Shown piece after piece: positions 54,270 through 64,000 of a stretch of DNA of 64,000 nt. Made by a program: the position numbers and the translations under genes. Source of the DNA: Breviolum minutum Mf 1.05b.01 (Eukaryota; Sar; Dinophyceae; Suessiales; Symbiodiniaceae); contig DF239334.1 of the NCBI GenBank assembly GCA_000507305.1, forward strand, positions 124,001 to 188,000. The letters run 5' to 3'. Under the pieces are notes generated by a model. It was not told the DNA's origin. It did no database searches and worked only from the letters and a program-made list of their open reading frames with translations. How positions within the stretch are numbered: the stretch's first letter is position 1; each line of letters begins with the position of its first letter.

Positions 54270-57200
54270 TAATATATGAATTCCATGTGATTTGCACAAG
54301 GCGCTGCACACAGGTCCTTTCGCACGGATTTTGGCGGGTGAGTGACCTGTATGCATGCATCCACGCGGTGTCGCAGAGGAAAATTGCAGGAAATGGCCTA
54401 TAGGAAGCTACACTATCGCACCCCATTACGCAGGAAATTTTCAGACAACTCTGAAATGATTCATTTCCCAAAGGAAGGTGGACTCTTTGATTTGTCATGC
54501 AAATGGACAATTATCATCAATTATCCATATCCTTGGATGTTTGGGTTGAGCCCTTGCGCGTCCAGCCCGTTAACAGTGCAACAGAAGACGGATTCCAGAC
54601 TTGAAGATGGTTTCAATGGCTTATGTCGTTTGCAACATAGAGATAGATAGATATTATATATACATAAAAATATAATATATTATTATATATGAATATAATG
54701 AGTGAATTCACGCCCTATGTGTTGAAGCATGGAAGCTTGGGATTTGTAGGCAGTTGTCAACGTTTTGTTGTGTGGCAGGCTGCATTTGCCGATGGTTGGC
54801 CGTTTGAGAAGGCTGGCTGGAGCCCACCTACCAGAGGGTTTTGCCAGTACTTCTCCAACTTTATTTCGGTATGTGAGGCGATGAGATGATGAAGTTTCTA
54901 ACATTTCACCAGGCATTCAAGGAATTGGATCTTGTATTCAAATTGTCCAAAGGAAGGAGCACGATGATTGATGAGATCATCTCGAGCAGTCAGGTTGCAA
55001 GATAATAACACATCATGTAGCTCCTTGATCGCCCTTCATCCTTACATGATACTTGCTGGATTTGCTCAGGGATTATATGTCAGGTTGGGGCTTGCTGCTT
55101 GAACAGATCCAACCATGCTTTCTCTTTGTGTTGAAATCATGGTTGGGTAAAGGTTGAAGAGAGTCTAAATGCACTCTACTGATATAAGTTTAGCCTAGAG
55201 TCATTCAGCAGATTGAGCAGAATCACGAAGAACACACAAATCATCCATCATGATCTACATGTTATTGATGACTAAACTTGATTTGAATATCATTATCATT
55301 CACTGTCTTTAAAACCATGCGCATTCACATACCTACATATAACCACACAATTTCACACACACACACATATGAGATTAGGTATGTGTACATACAAACTTTA
55401 TTATCCATTGCATGGCTGCTGCCATTTTTTCTCGCAGCACTCCAGGAGCTCTGCTCTTTGGAACCCCCTGAAACGAAATAGAACTTGGAAAAAAAACATC
55501 ATCTCTCAATAAGATCCTGCCACGAAACAAACATCATCCAAGTCGCCAATTCTGTGTATCCACTTTTCGTATCCACTTTTCGTGTTTTTTCCCGTCTGAT
55601 TCAACTTGGGGTGGCGTTGATGAGCATGGGGGCCTGTGCTGCAACCGTTTCTAGTGCAACTTGGATCAACTTGAATCACGGGATGGTGGTTGGGCCATAG
55701 ACATGGTGATACATGGTGGCAACCTTCGAGCCTGACTGCGTTAAGGTTCTGCCCTGCCAGGGCAGCTCGTCTGTGGGGGAGATTGAAATCGTGCCTCCAG
55801 AGTCAAGAGCAGGCCACCAGTCGGACACCGAAACAGGGAAAAAAACTCATTGAGTTGCAAAGTAGCAGTGCAGGCATGTGGATAGATGGATTCTGCGATA
55901 TTGTGTGAGCTGTGTGTCTGTGTTCTCACGAGTTTTTACCATGAAATCTCAAGAGCTCTATTTACATGCTATTGGAACAGCTTTTATCAACTAGGGATCG
56001 GGATTGAAAGAGATGCTGCGCATGAGATGTCAAGCAGCAAGGTTTGTATGCAAACGTACATATCTAAATTCATCTAAATTCATTGTCCGGCTTCCGCACT
56101 GATCCGCAATGTATTTCATTGCATTTCCACTTGCAGCCAACCATTTTCGATGTCTTCTATCAACTCATAGAAAATTATACAGCATGCATTACTGTCTCCT
56201 TCCAGGGAGCCCTACGATTTCTGTTGTGTTGAGATCTCCCTCTTGATCTTTGTATATAGGAAAAATAGGAAAATATATATATATATATATCGATATATTT
56301 AGATATATATATATATATTTATATGTTTATCGATATATATATATATATTTCTTTATTGATATTTACACATATACATATCTATACAGGGAGAAATCTTGAT
56401 ACTGGTTTTGATGCGAATAGTTATGTTTTTTCCTGATTTTGCTTCCTTTCATAGGTGATGAGTATGAAATCATATGGAAAGCAAGGATGGTCGAAGAATC
56501 CATGAATATCCATTGACCGGGTACAAAAAGCAGTTAAAGGTGACACAAATTGACGCAAATTCGCTCAAGAGAGAATGCGGGGGGCACAATCAAGTCTCAA
56601 ATGGGCAATTGACTTCTTTGGGTTTGATTTCCGAAGTTCTAGGAATTTGTTTGGCCATTCTTGGTGCGCATGCTCGACGTTAAACAATTCCAGGTCATTG
56701 GCATGTACACAAAATTCCCGCAAAATAAACACAAAAGAATGAGATCAAGTCCTTTGCGCCAGGGCGTGTTCCGGGTGTGGCAGTATGTTTGGAGGCAAGG
56801 AAATGTTTGCTTAAAGTTGAACCACCATGATTCAGAATTTTGCCAAAGTGAAGATTCATTGTAAAACTACCAGGCCCTCGCTGTGACTGGAAAGACTGGC
56901 AGCCCTTCACCAGTACTGGAGGCTGTGAACACAGGGGAGTTGGGAAGCAATTCAGAAACGTTGAGGCGATGAAGGTCATGACCCACCTAACATCAAAAAC
57001 TTATGCATCCGTTGCACATCCTTGTGCTATGTTTCACCTCCTTGAGATTTTACATGATGGTATTATACTTTATTGTAGTAAGAATGGCGAGAGAGATGAG
57101 GCAAATGTATATTGTTGCGTGTACCTATACCAATCATATACCACATGCATATGGGTTTTAATACACGCATGTATGCAGAATTATAACACATAGTGATTCT

Positions 57201-58505
57201 GAAACAGTTTCATATTACATATCACAGTATCACATGAGTATGTGTATATATATATGTTCTTAATATCAATTTATTGTAGTTCGTGTGTTGTACCACTGCT
57301 TTTTTTCTTGACCGTCTCATCATTCAGGATATAATTTGCCTGCCCAGGCGGTGCTTCGTGGTCGGAAGATGGACCTGGAACGTGCACAGGCGTGAGCAGA
57401 AGAATGGTTGGTTTGAATTGAGATCCATTACTTTTTGATGTCTTTGATGAGTGTCAGTGGATAAAAATCTCTTGAGATGAAAACATTTGCATGGATTCAA
57501 CTTTTTCAGATTGGAAACTAAACTGTGCAAGACAGTGGTGTCACATGGTGTAACTTAGATTCGTTCAGGCTAAGGTGGTCTTGATTTTCAAACTTTTACA
57601 AGTCAACTTCTTGCTATGGACCTCTTGGATGCCATGGGAGGGTTCGGGCACTTGTTAGGCGATTGCAAAAGATATCGGCAAACCGGGCTACACGCTGGCG
57701 CAATACTATCAGGAGCAATTTGGGTGACATTGATCCACAACAAACTACATGGAAAAACATCTTGTATGACATTTTCCTAATGAGAGAGGGATATGCAAAG
57801 ACTGTGAAATATATAATGTGCAGCTACATGTGCACAGCATTTCATAATCTAATATTGTATGTATACATTGATATATTACGAACAAATATATATATATATA
57901 GATGTATATATACATGTACACATTTATGTCTAGATACTGGTATATACTAAGAATTATTACATGTTGCTCTGCCAATCACTTCCCGTGAGCACTTGTGTTG
58001 TGTCTGCAGGACCTCCTTGCAACTTTTCCAGAACTTCATTTGTTCGGTCTCGAAGGGTCTCTTGTTTGCAACAAAGAATGCTAGGAATCATGGGATGATC
58101 ATGGGATCATCAACAAATTATGGGATGATCATGCGAAAATCGTGGTTGAAACCCTGGAGGCTTGAAAAAAAATGTCCACTGAGGCTATCCGTGGAAGCCA
58201 CGGATGATTCCCCCGAGGCAACGGCCATGATTTTGTCAAACGCATATAGTTGTTGGTGGAGGAGTATAGTGATTTTAATATATTTTAATGGCGTTGCCTG
58301 TATGGCGACTGTATCAGTCAATCATCACGTGCTGTGCTGCAATTGCGCATCGAGTTTCTTCTGAAAACTTATGTTCACTCGTCTCTGGTTTGCCAGGGCC
58401 TCACAACCGGCGGAAGGGCCGCAGGAGACGAATTTCAACGGACCGTGGGAGCATTCTTCGCCATCTACTGGCTGTTCCGTTCCTTGGATCATACTTGGTG
58501 GAGAT
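54270..58505 (+). CDS. multi-exon protein of unknown function
   Basis: Well bounded exons: one ending at about 54330 on a consensus gtgagt (ALHTGPFARILAG); 54779-54868, exactly 30 codons between tgtggcag and gtatgt (AAFADGWPFEKAGWSPPTRG, then FCQYFSNFIS); 54913-54993, exactly 27 codons in the same phase (AFKELDLVFKLSKGRSTMID, then EIISSSQ); 55438 onward; about 55816-55908 (GKKLIELQSSSAGMWIDGF); 55995-56041 (GIGIERDAAHEMSSS); 56875 to about 56966 (ALAVTGKTGSPSPVLEAVNT); 57348-57391 (AVLRGRKMDLERAQ, donor gtgagc); 57659-57723 (AIAKDIGKPGYTLAQYYQEQ); about 58017-58090; and about 58395-58503 (GLTTGGRAAGDEFQRTVGAF, then FAIYWLFRSLDH). The last has a hydrophobic helix. The family is not recognised, and the exons could represent two genes. 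Introns carry long TA runs (56270-56350, 57885-57912). Confidence 0.5.
56270..56352. repeat. TA-rich microsatellite cluster
   Basis: Several (TA)n runs separated by CGATATATTT- and TTTATATG-type spacers form two partly mirrored blocks inside an intron. Comparable shorter TA runs occur at 12237-12256, 41658-41682, 44694-44720, 48915-48940, 57885-57912, 58551-58577 and 62763-62782. Confidence 0.85.
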
Positions 58506-60562
58506 GAGAGGGAAATTAAATGAAATGAGCAAAAATTTGATTCGAAATTCTATATATATATATATGTATATATTTATAGTGCCATTACTTGATGCTGCGA
58601 AAGCATCCCAAATGGCAATTTATTTTTGGGCAGCATGGGATCGGAGATCACTGGAGGATTGGTGACCATGGCTCAGTTTAAGCCTTTCGATAACTTCAGG
58701 CAAATGAGGTGTTTAGATACTATGACAGTTCCTTGCTTTCTTACTGTCCTGCAATTGCTGGAACTGCCATGACAGATTGACTGCATATAGTGAGCAATGG
58801 ACCAACAAGTGGTTCTCATGTCACACGCACACAACATATGGAGATCTAGTTTGCTCCAGGCAATGATGTGCACATGTGGGTACACAAATATGGTGATTAA
58901 AAGCTGCAATGTGGCTCATCAAGATGAGAATTCTTCAAGTGTTCTCCCAAAAAAAGAGAGATATCTTCAACTGGATAACGGCACCAGGTTTGACGCTTGA
59001 TGGCAAACAGGGCTTTTGTCGAGGAGTGGACGAATCGTGGAGGCAACGAATCGTTGGGTCAGGACGGTAGGGAGTTGCTAAACTCAGGATTGCAGACATG
59101 GAACTGAATATCATTTTTTTGACTTTGTTTGCCTTTATATCAACCACTTACTGTAGCTTTGTTCTAGACTTGCCACATGCTATTGAAAATGCAAAAATAA
59201 TTTGGAAAAAGCAAATGTAAAACTAAGTCACCCAAGACACGCAAAAAAATACAATTCGATAAAGCAAAAAAGAAAAAAAGCAAACAAAAAGCAAATCCAA
59301 AAAAAGAGCAAAATTAAACACAAAAAAGAGCGATAACATATAACATGTTGTTCTGTTTTGTTTTTGCGCTTGAAAAAATGCAGCAGTGAAAAAACAACTT
59401 GTTCTTTGCACTTTCAGTTTCATTTTTTTGCTTTTCGTATTTGCATTGTTTTTTGTTTTTTTTCGAACGTCTCATTTCCTGTGGTGCTTTTTTGTTAGTG
59501 CTTGTTTTCAATACATTTTTTGAAAGATGGACCAGAACCGGTTTTCACAAAATTCACCAGGACCTGTCAACACGCAATATTTTGTGAAGGGTGTATTATT
59601 TTATATATTTTCTCCCTTCAAGTATGGTTCACAAAGGTCGTTTTTGTTCCCAAAGAGGATGGAGTAGGGGGATTCCCATGGATTCTCTCCATATCCAACT
59701 TCACCAGGCCCCTGGAGTCTCACGACGCAGAGAGCGAAAAAGCGGCAGTTCCTTGGTGAAACAAAAACCTGTCTCTCCACTTGTGAAAGTCAATGAGTTG
59801 AGAGAAAAAAATGGTTTGTTTGGGTTATATGTAGATTTATATAGGGAATTCTACTACCCAGTTATTGTGAAGATTGTTGTAGTACCTCGTGGTAATCCGC
59901 ATTAACAAGCAAGTATAAAAGGCCCTGGTAATATATTTGTTTTTTTCGTGGCTTCTTTGGCAAGTCCAATTTCCAGTGGTGTTATTTTCACAACTTGGGG
60001 TGGTGAAAGGCCTTCTTTCAAGATGAAGAAATTTGGAAGCACTTCCAAGATTTGATGCTCGATGCAGGCGGGTCCTTAGTGAACCCTGGTGAATGTGTGT
60101 GTGTTTTGTTTCGGCAAGAGTCAAGAATACAACTTTGCATGTGGTTAGGCTCAAACGGGTAATATAGATATGTGTGCTGTCGCGTGGATTACGAGGACTA
60201 GTATGGATTAGTTAGTTCATCGTTTCGAAGCAAGACAGATTCTGTATATAACATATCATGTTTTTTAGTTTTTTTGGGAATGAGATCCGGGTGCAGGATG
60301 ACACTACAGAAATTGCATGAAATTGCAATATTTGGAGTAGGCCAAATTTGTAGTGCTTGGATGTCCAACGTCCATATGTTTAGGTCTCCAGTCCTATGAG
60401 TTAAGCATTGCTTGAAGCGACAAACTGCAATCCAGAGATTGGGCGGTTTCAAGGAACACTGTGGCTGTTGCAGGTCTTATGGTGAAACAGGGTGGAACTA
60501 TGCGCGTCGACACAGAGTCTACACTGGCACTGCTGGTGCTGACAGTCACTTGGACCATATAG
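58506..60562 (+). CDS. exons of an unknown protein, last two phase-matched
   Basis: Exon-like segments: about 58956-59071 (FNWITAPGLTLDGKQGFCRG, then VDESWRQRIVGSGR), about 59630-59757 (KVVFVPKEDGVGGFPWILSI, then SNFTRPLESHDAESEKA), 60023-60088 (EEIWKHFQDLMLDAGGSLVN), which ends in phase 1 at gtgaat, and 60474-60562 after ctgttgcag, which begins with the two bases needed and ends in TAG (LMVKQGGTMRVDTESTLALL, then VLTVTWTI). The C-terminus is hydrophobic. These may be the 3' end of the preceding gene. An A-rich/T-rich mirror tract lies in the intron at 59190-59520. Confidence 0.4.
59190..59520. repeat. A-rich then T-rich asymmetric tract
   Basis: About 59190-59345 is A-rich on + (motifs such as AAAAAGCAAA), and about 59346-59520 is T-rich with the complementary motifs (TTTGCATTG, TTTTTTGC). 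The two halves are imperfectly complementary and could form a long weak hairpin. No coding frame is credible here. Confidence 0.55.
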
Positions 60563-60975
60563 CAGACCCCTCATCGTCAGTCACAAGAGCGATTTTAAAG
60601 GGGCTATCAAAGATTGCAATTTTCATCTTGAATCACAATTTTCACATCGAGAAGTAACAATGCATAAGAATTCCTTGGTACCCTCCTGATACTTGTATCC
60701 TTTCCATCCTTATTTGAGGCGCTGCACGACATCATGAAGATCAATGCTTTGCTACCAACGGTGCAAAAAGCAGATGCTCCATATCGAGGTCCAGCGATGG
60801 AGATATCCACATGAAGCAAGTTGTGAGTTGATGCTTCAAAAACGGGTGGCCTCCAAAACATGAACGAACAAAATAGTGGCGTTTTGACGTTTTGAGATTT
60901 TTTCAATGTTCCTAAGACCAATGACCTGACACAACCCTGTAGCATGATACAGACCATTGAGGTGTTTTTCGTACT
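60563..60975. other. intergenic, nothing recognised
   Basis: No supported exon is seen between the stop at 60562 and the exon starting at 60976; minus-strand frames here are low in support. Confidence 0.4.
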
Positions 60976-62443
60976 TTCAGTGTTACTTCCTGCGTTTCTA
61001 TATTGATCCTGAGTCCTGCGCCTCTATCGTTGGCCAAGGTTACCTCGAAGCTGAGGTAATTGCTGATCATGATTTGGCGTCTTGGCTTATGCGCATGTCG
61101 TTTGGATTCCTTTGGCCTGGTCATGGAATCAGATGTGACGTTTGCTGAATTGGAGAGATGTTGTGGTGCTGATCCGTAGTTTAGGAGCTCTTGTACTTTT
61201 TTCTGTATTTGCTACTACATTAAATAGGACCAATGGTACATGCCTCTCTAAACCTTAGCTTGCGTTTCATTTGGAAGCCAAGAGTTTGAATTTGTTTGTT
61301 TTCAGACCAGGCTTTGAGCATGCAAAAGTCCAAGCCCCATCGCTCCCACAGGCTGTGTTTTACATCATGGAGCAGCACACTCACATCCTTCCATCGCTAT
61401 GCCACTTGGGTCAGGTTTCAAACAACCCGGTTTGAATCCATCTAGCTATGAACAGCTCAGGTGTTTATGTTTTGCTCACTGGGCTTTTAACCGCGAGAAA
61501 CACGACTGTCCCGAGACATCTATTTGTATTATTTGTGGATATTTTTGTGGAGACTTTCCTTCCTCACTTCCTGTGTGTTGCAAATCTTTTTCATGAAATC
61601 ATCCTCCAATCCCATGAGTTGACAGTACTTAGTAGTTGCACCTTGTGGAACACACTCGTCCTACCTACCAAAAAATCGGTCGATGCGGTGTGTCAATTTG
61701 TGGTCCTCCATTTTGGCGCCAAGGCCAATTGCCTCCAACGATGCAACAAGTGGTGCAAACGGTTCTAAGTGGATTGGCCTTCAACAATGGCCACTTGCCT
61801 GGCAAAAGGGCTCATGAGCGGTTGGAAAATATGGAAAATATCACTACTCCCTGAAAGTTTAACAACAGCTCGGCCCCTGAAAATAGGCCGGGACCCCCAA
61901 AGGAAAGTAGACTTTCAACTATCATTTTTCAGGGGCCATGTTAAACTTCGGGGGGTGTAAGTGATACAATATGCCAGATGATGCTATTTGGCCTGCAAAA
62001 GGCCTTGTTTGGATGTGTTCTCAGCATTTGCTGAGAAGGCGTCCCTCACTTTTTGTGTGCAAAAATTCCGCTTCCTTGCTGTCAAGTTGAACATTGATAA
62101 GGCATGCCCAGGACAGGTCTCCAGTGGTCAGTGGTATGGCCACTGATTTTGTAGATATTTCAGTTGTACCTGTTTCAGTCCCTGCCCACGTGAATAGCAA
62201 GAAAATCAGTTTTTAGACTTCTCACTATCACTATTAGGCGCCATGACCAGTGTGGCCTTGGTATGACTGCCTCGATAATGGATGTTTGGTTTCTATGTTT
62301 GCCATTTGGGATGGGTGGGTGGAAGACAAACCTCATCGAAGCCCGAGCAACAACAGCACCATGTCCACTTTAGATTTTCCTGGATCTCTCAGGATGGTTT
62401 GTTCAAGCTGAAGCTCCTCCAGGAGATGGGCCATCGCATGTAA
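60976..62443 (+). CDS. multi-exon protein of unknown function
   Basis: Exons: 60976-61054 between ctttcag and gtaatt (FLRFYIDPESCASIVGQGYL), 61306-61414 between gttttcag and gtttca (PGFEHAKVQAPSLPQAVFYI, then MEQHTHILPSLCHLGQ), about 61683-61812 (PPFWRQGQLPPTMQQVVQTV), 62025-62116 between tgttctcag and gtctcc (FAEKASLTFCVQKFRFLAVK), and a terminal exon 62393-62443 after gatctctcag ending in TAA (DGLFKLKLLQEMGHRM). Splice signals are good, but the family is not recognised. An imperfect fold-back element lies in the intron at 61842-61963. The N-terminus is not identified. Confidence 0.5.
61842..61963. repeat. imperfect fold-back element with about 45-bp arms
   Basis: The left arm about 61842-61886 and right arm about 61919-61963 are inverted copies with a few mismatches and one gap (shared core GGCCCCTGAAAA and GAAGTTTAACA / GAAAGTTTAACA). 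The interior is about 32 bp. It is intronic. Confidence 0.65.
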
Positions 62444-62797
62444 CAACTTCCGTGCATGAATTTGTCATTTTTTTGTAGTACACATTTTGTGTATTACATA
62501 TATATAATGATATATATTTATTTACTTATCTTCGAACTCCAGCATGATTTTGCATGACTGCAACCTGATACCTTTTCAAGCTCATTGAGACCGGCATGTT
62601 TCACTAGTTTTATGATTGAAGCAAGTAGGAGTGATAGGGTGTTGAATTTATCTAAATTTGGATGCAGCAAATTAGAGTCATATGTTTTGGGTACAAGTCT
62701 TCATACAAGTGGAGTTTTGAAACGAGCATTTGTTTCTCAGAAAAAACCCAAATATACGTATACTATATATATATATATATATTCGGCCCATGCGCAG
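62444..62797. other. intergenic, TA run
   Basis: AT-rich spacer with a (TA)n run at about 62763-62782; no supported exon. Confidence 0.4.
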
Positions 62798-63657
62798 TTA
62801 TCCATCCCATTGCACTCAAAAGGAGCTGTCTTTCTCGGGATTAAGGCCGCCATCATGAGAAATGGGTTTGGATCTTGGAAGTTGACACAAGAGACAGTCC
62901 CGAATCTCCCGTTTGTTGGACAAAAAATAACCTTCCTTTGATGCTACCATGATATTACGTTTGGTACTGAAATATGCCCTCCGCACACACTTTTTTGTTC
63001 AATGAATTGTCGTAAAGATGTATGATGATCCATCAGCATGATGATTTTCTGTGATCATGATATTCTGTACTCTTTTTTTTTGGCATTTTTTCAATACAGA
63101 TCGCCTTGTTGCATTGAACAACATCACCTCGTAGCTCTGAAGATCCCAGTCATCCAAAGGTCGGAGCGGCGTGTGAGCCGCCGTGACTTGAGCCTCTACT
63201 TTGTCCACTGGCTGACTGTCCGGAAACCCAAAGCAGTGAATCCAACAAACTGCTGGAGTGTAAAGGAAATGATGCCACACAAACCACGGCTTTCAATTCT
63301 TCTTTTTCCATGAGGGTATGTGCTATAGCATTTTTGTTTACAATTTTTTATATTCAAGTAAGGGCAAAAAGGAGTTGTCCAATCAAAGCAAAGATTGCAT
63401 GGTCGTTGGTCCTGGTAACACATCCCAGGTAGCACTGTAGCAAGCTTCAGAACCTTGCATCTTGTGTTTCGACGTTGCTTCCTCGTTGTTCCCTTAGCCA
63501 GGACCTGGCTGGAGCAGAGCCAACGCCTCTCTTCGGATGCAACAAACTCACGTCGCAATTGCCAATGCCAGTTCTGTGCCTTGGGCTGCAGTGGAGATGA
63601 TAATCTGATAAACATCCGAATGGATCAATGTTTTCAAGCAGCCCAACTCATGCAGGT
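62798..63657 (+). CDS. partial multi-exon gene running towards the window end
   Basis: Exon about 62798-62926 after gcgcag (PLHSKGAVFLGIKAAIMRNG, then FGSWKLTQETVPNLPFVG), exon about 63102-63260 after aatacag (VALKIPVIQRSERRVSRRDL, then YFVHWLTVRKPKAVNPT), and exon about 63450-63656 after gcttcag ending at gtgaca (RRCFLVVPLARTWLEQSQRL, then NCQCQFCALGCSGDDNLINI). The last carries four close Cys residues (CQCQFCALGC) that might bind metal. No stop in frame closes the gene, so it probably continues beyond the window. The family is not recognised. Confidence 0.45.
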
Positions 63658-64000
63658 GACATGAGTGATGTTTTGTTTTAGTTTTCTACCAACAGTATCG
63701 ATATGAGTGATATGTTCATTCCGTTTAGAGTCTAGAGCATGATATTTCATAAGTAGATATGATAGAATAGATTTTTTTCTATGTTGGGAACCCAGCATTT
63801 GGAATGGTTGGCAGGAGCTCTTCAACTCAAAATCTGTGATTTTTGAATCAAGGATGCTGCTGTCTGTAAAATTGTAACTACTTTGTGCTCAAGCATCAAT
63901 CAGCAAGATCAATTGGTAAGTTGCTAGATTTGCCAAGTGAAGGAACGATTCAATTTTGGCCATTTTTAGCCACTGAAATTTTGCTGAAAGAGTATAAAAC
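63658..64000. other. probable intron at the window edge
   Basis: AT-rich sequence following the gtgaca donor, with no supported exon before the window ends. Confidence 0.35.

Noticed and set aside
59630-59757. FVPKEDG phrase as a reverse transcriptase fragment
   Set aside because: Only a few residues resemble such enzymes; no catalytic motif (xxDD) or other RT block is near.
61708-61724. CCATTTTGGC as a spliced-leader relic
   Set aside because: Ten-base match then divergence, and it lies inside a credible coding exon.
1-64000. tRNA, rRNA, CRISPR arrays and prokaryotic operons
   Set aside because: None of their hallmarks (A/B box cloverleaf, conserved rRNA blocks, regularly spaced direct repeats, Shine-Dalgarno-linked ORFs) was found on reading both strands; a covariance-model scan would be needed to exclude small RNAs.

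Overview
This window reads as nuclear DNA of a eukaryote, most likely a dinoflagellate (a relative of Symbiodiniaceae fits, but I cannot fix the genus). The evidence is: genes cut into many short exons (40-200 bp) by AT-rich introns of a few hundred bases; introns that need GC as well as GT donors; almost every recognisable gene on the + strand; protein families common in dinoflagellates (ubiquitin-like plus BspA-type LRR, multi-exon kelch, FAS1, RAP-like organelle proteins, sperm-tail PG-rich repeats); several intronic fold-back elements; and one 13-base exact match to the start of the dinoflagellate spliced leader. There is no operon, CRISPR array, rRNA or tRNA that I can see. Exons were called by eye from open frames, splice sites and matching phase, so gene limits are approximate and several genes could be split or joined differently.

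Layout. 60-732 holds the only convincing minus-strand gene, a small single-pass membrane protein. 733-1356 is a divergent gap, and from there on everything runs on +. 1357-6000 holds unrecognised multi-exon genes. 6583-8209 begins with a signal-peptide-like exon and has phase-matched exons; 8222-9120 is a decayed coding block. 9313-10922 codes an acidic/basic protein with a CxxC zinc-ribbon-like tail, and its last intron is almost filled by two tandem 185-bp hairpin units, one of which appears to supply the 3' splice site.

11445-26776 is a fasciclin (FAS1) neighbourhood: one FAS1 domain at 11808-13459, an isolated FAS1 start at 14127, then a coiled-coil gene (14596-16419) and a six-motif kelch gene (16702-20313), then two more FAS1 units (21229-22523 and 22713-26776). 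The last FAS1 unit has a broken, intronless ubiquitin-LRR copy sitting in one of its introns.

27770-31137 carries collagen-like exons. 32081-37910 is a gene with a mitochondrial-type presequence and RAP/FASTK-like helical repeats. 37970-39599 is a RING-finger protein. 40075-41925 is a phase-consistent gene without a recognised family. 42169-45123 is an S1-domain RNA-binding protein with an Ala/Pro tail. 45350-47722 holds scattered unknown exons next to the spliced-leader match. 48030-52400 encodes a sperm-tail PG-rich (SHIPPO-like) axonemal protein. 52590-63660 holds further multi-exon genes, some with well phased splice junctions but no recognised family; the last runs towards the window end.

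Functionally the genes are mixed (surface adhesion, ubiquitin, flagellum, organelle RNA, translation), as expected where unidirectional blocks are not organised by pathway. The most notable non-gene structure is the set of intronic fold-back or inverted-repeat elements, at least one pair of which is a dispersed TA-flanked family.
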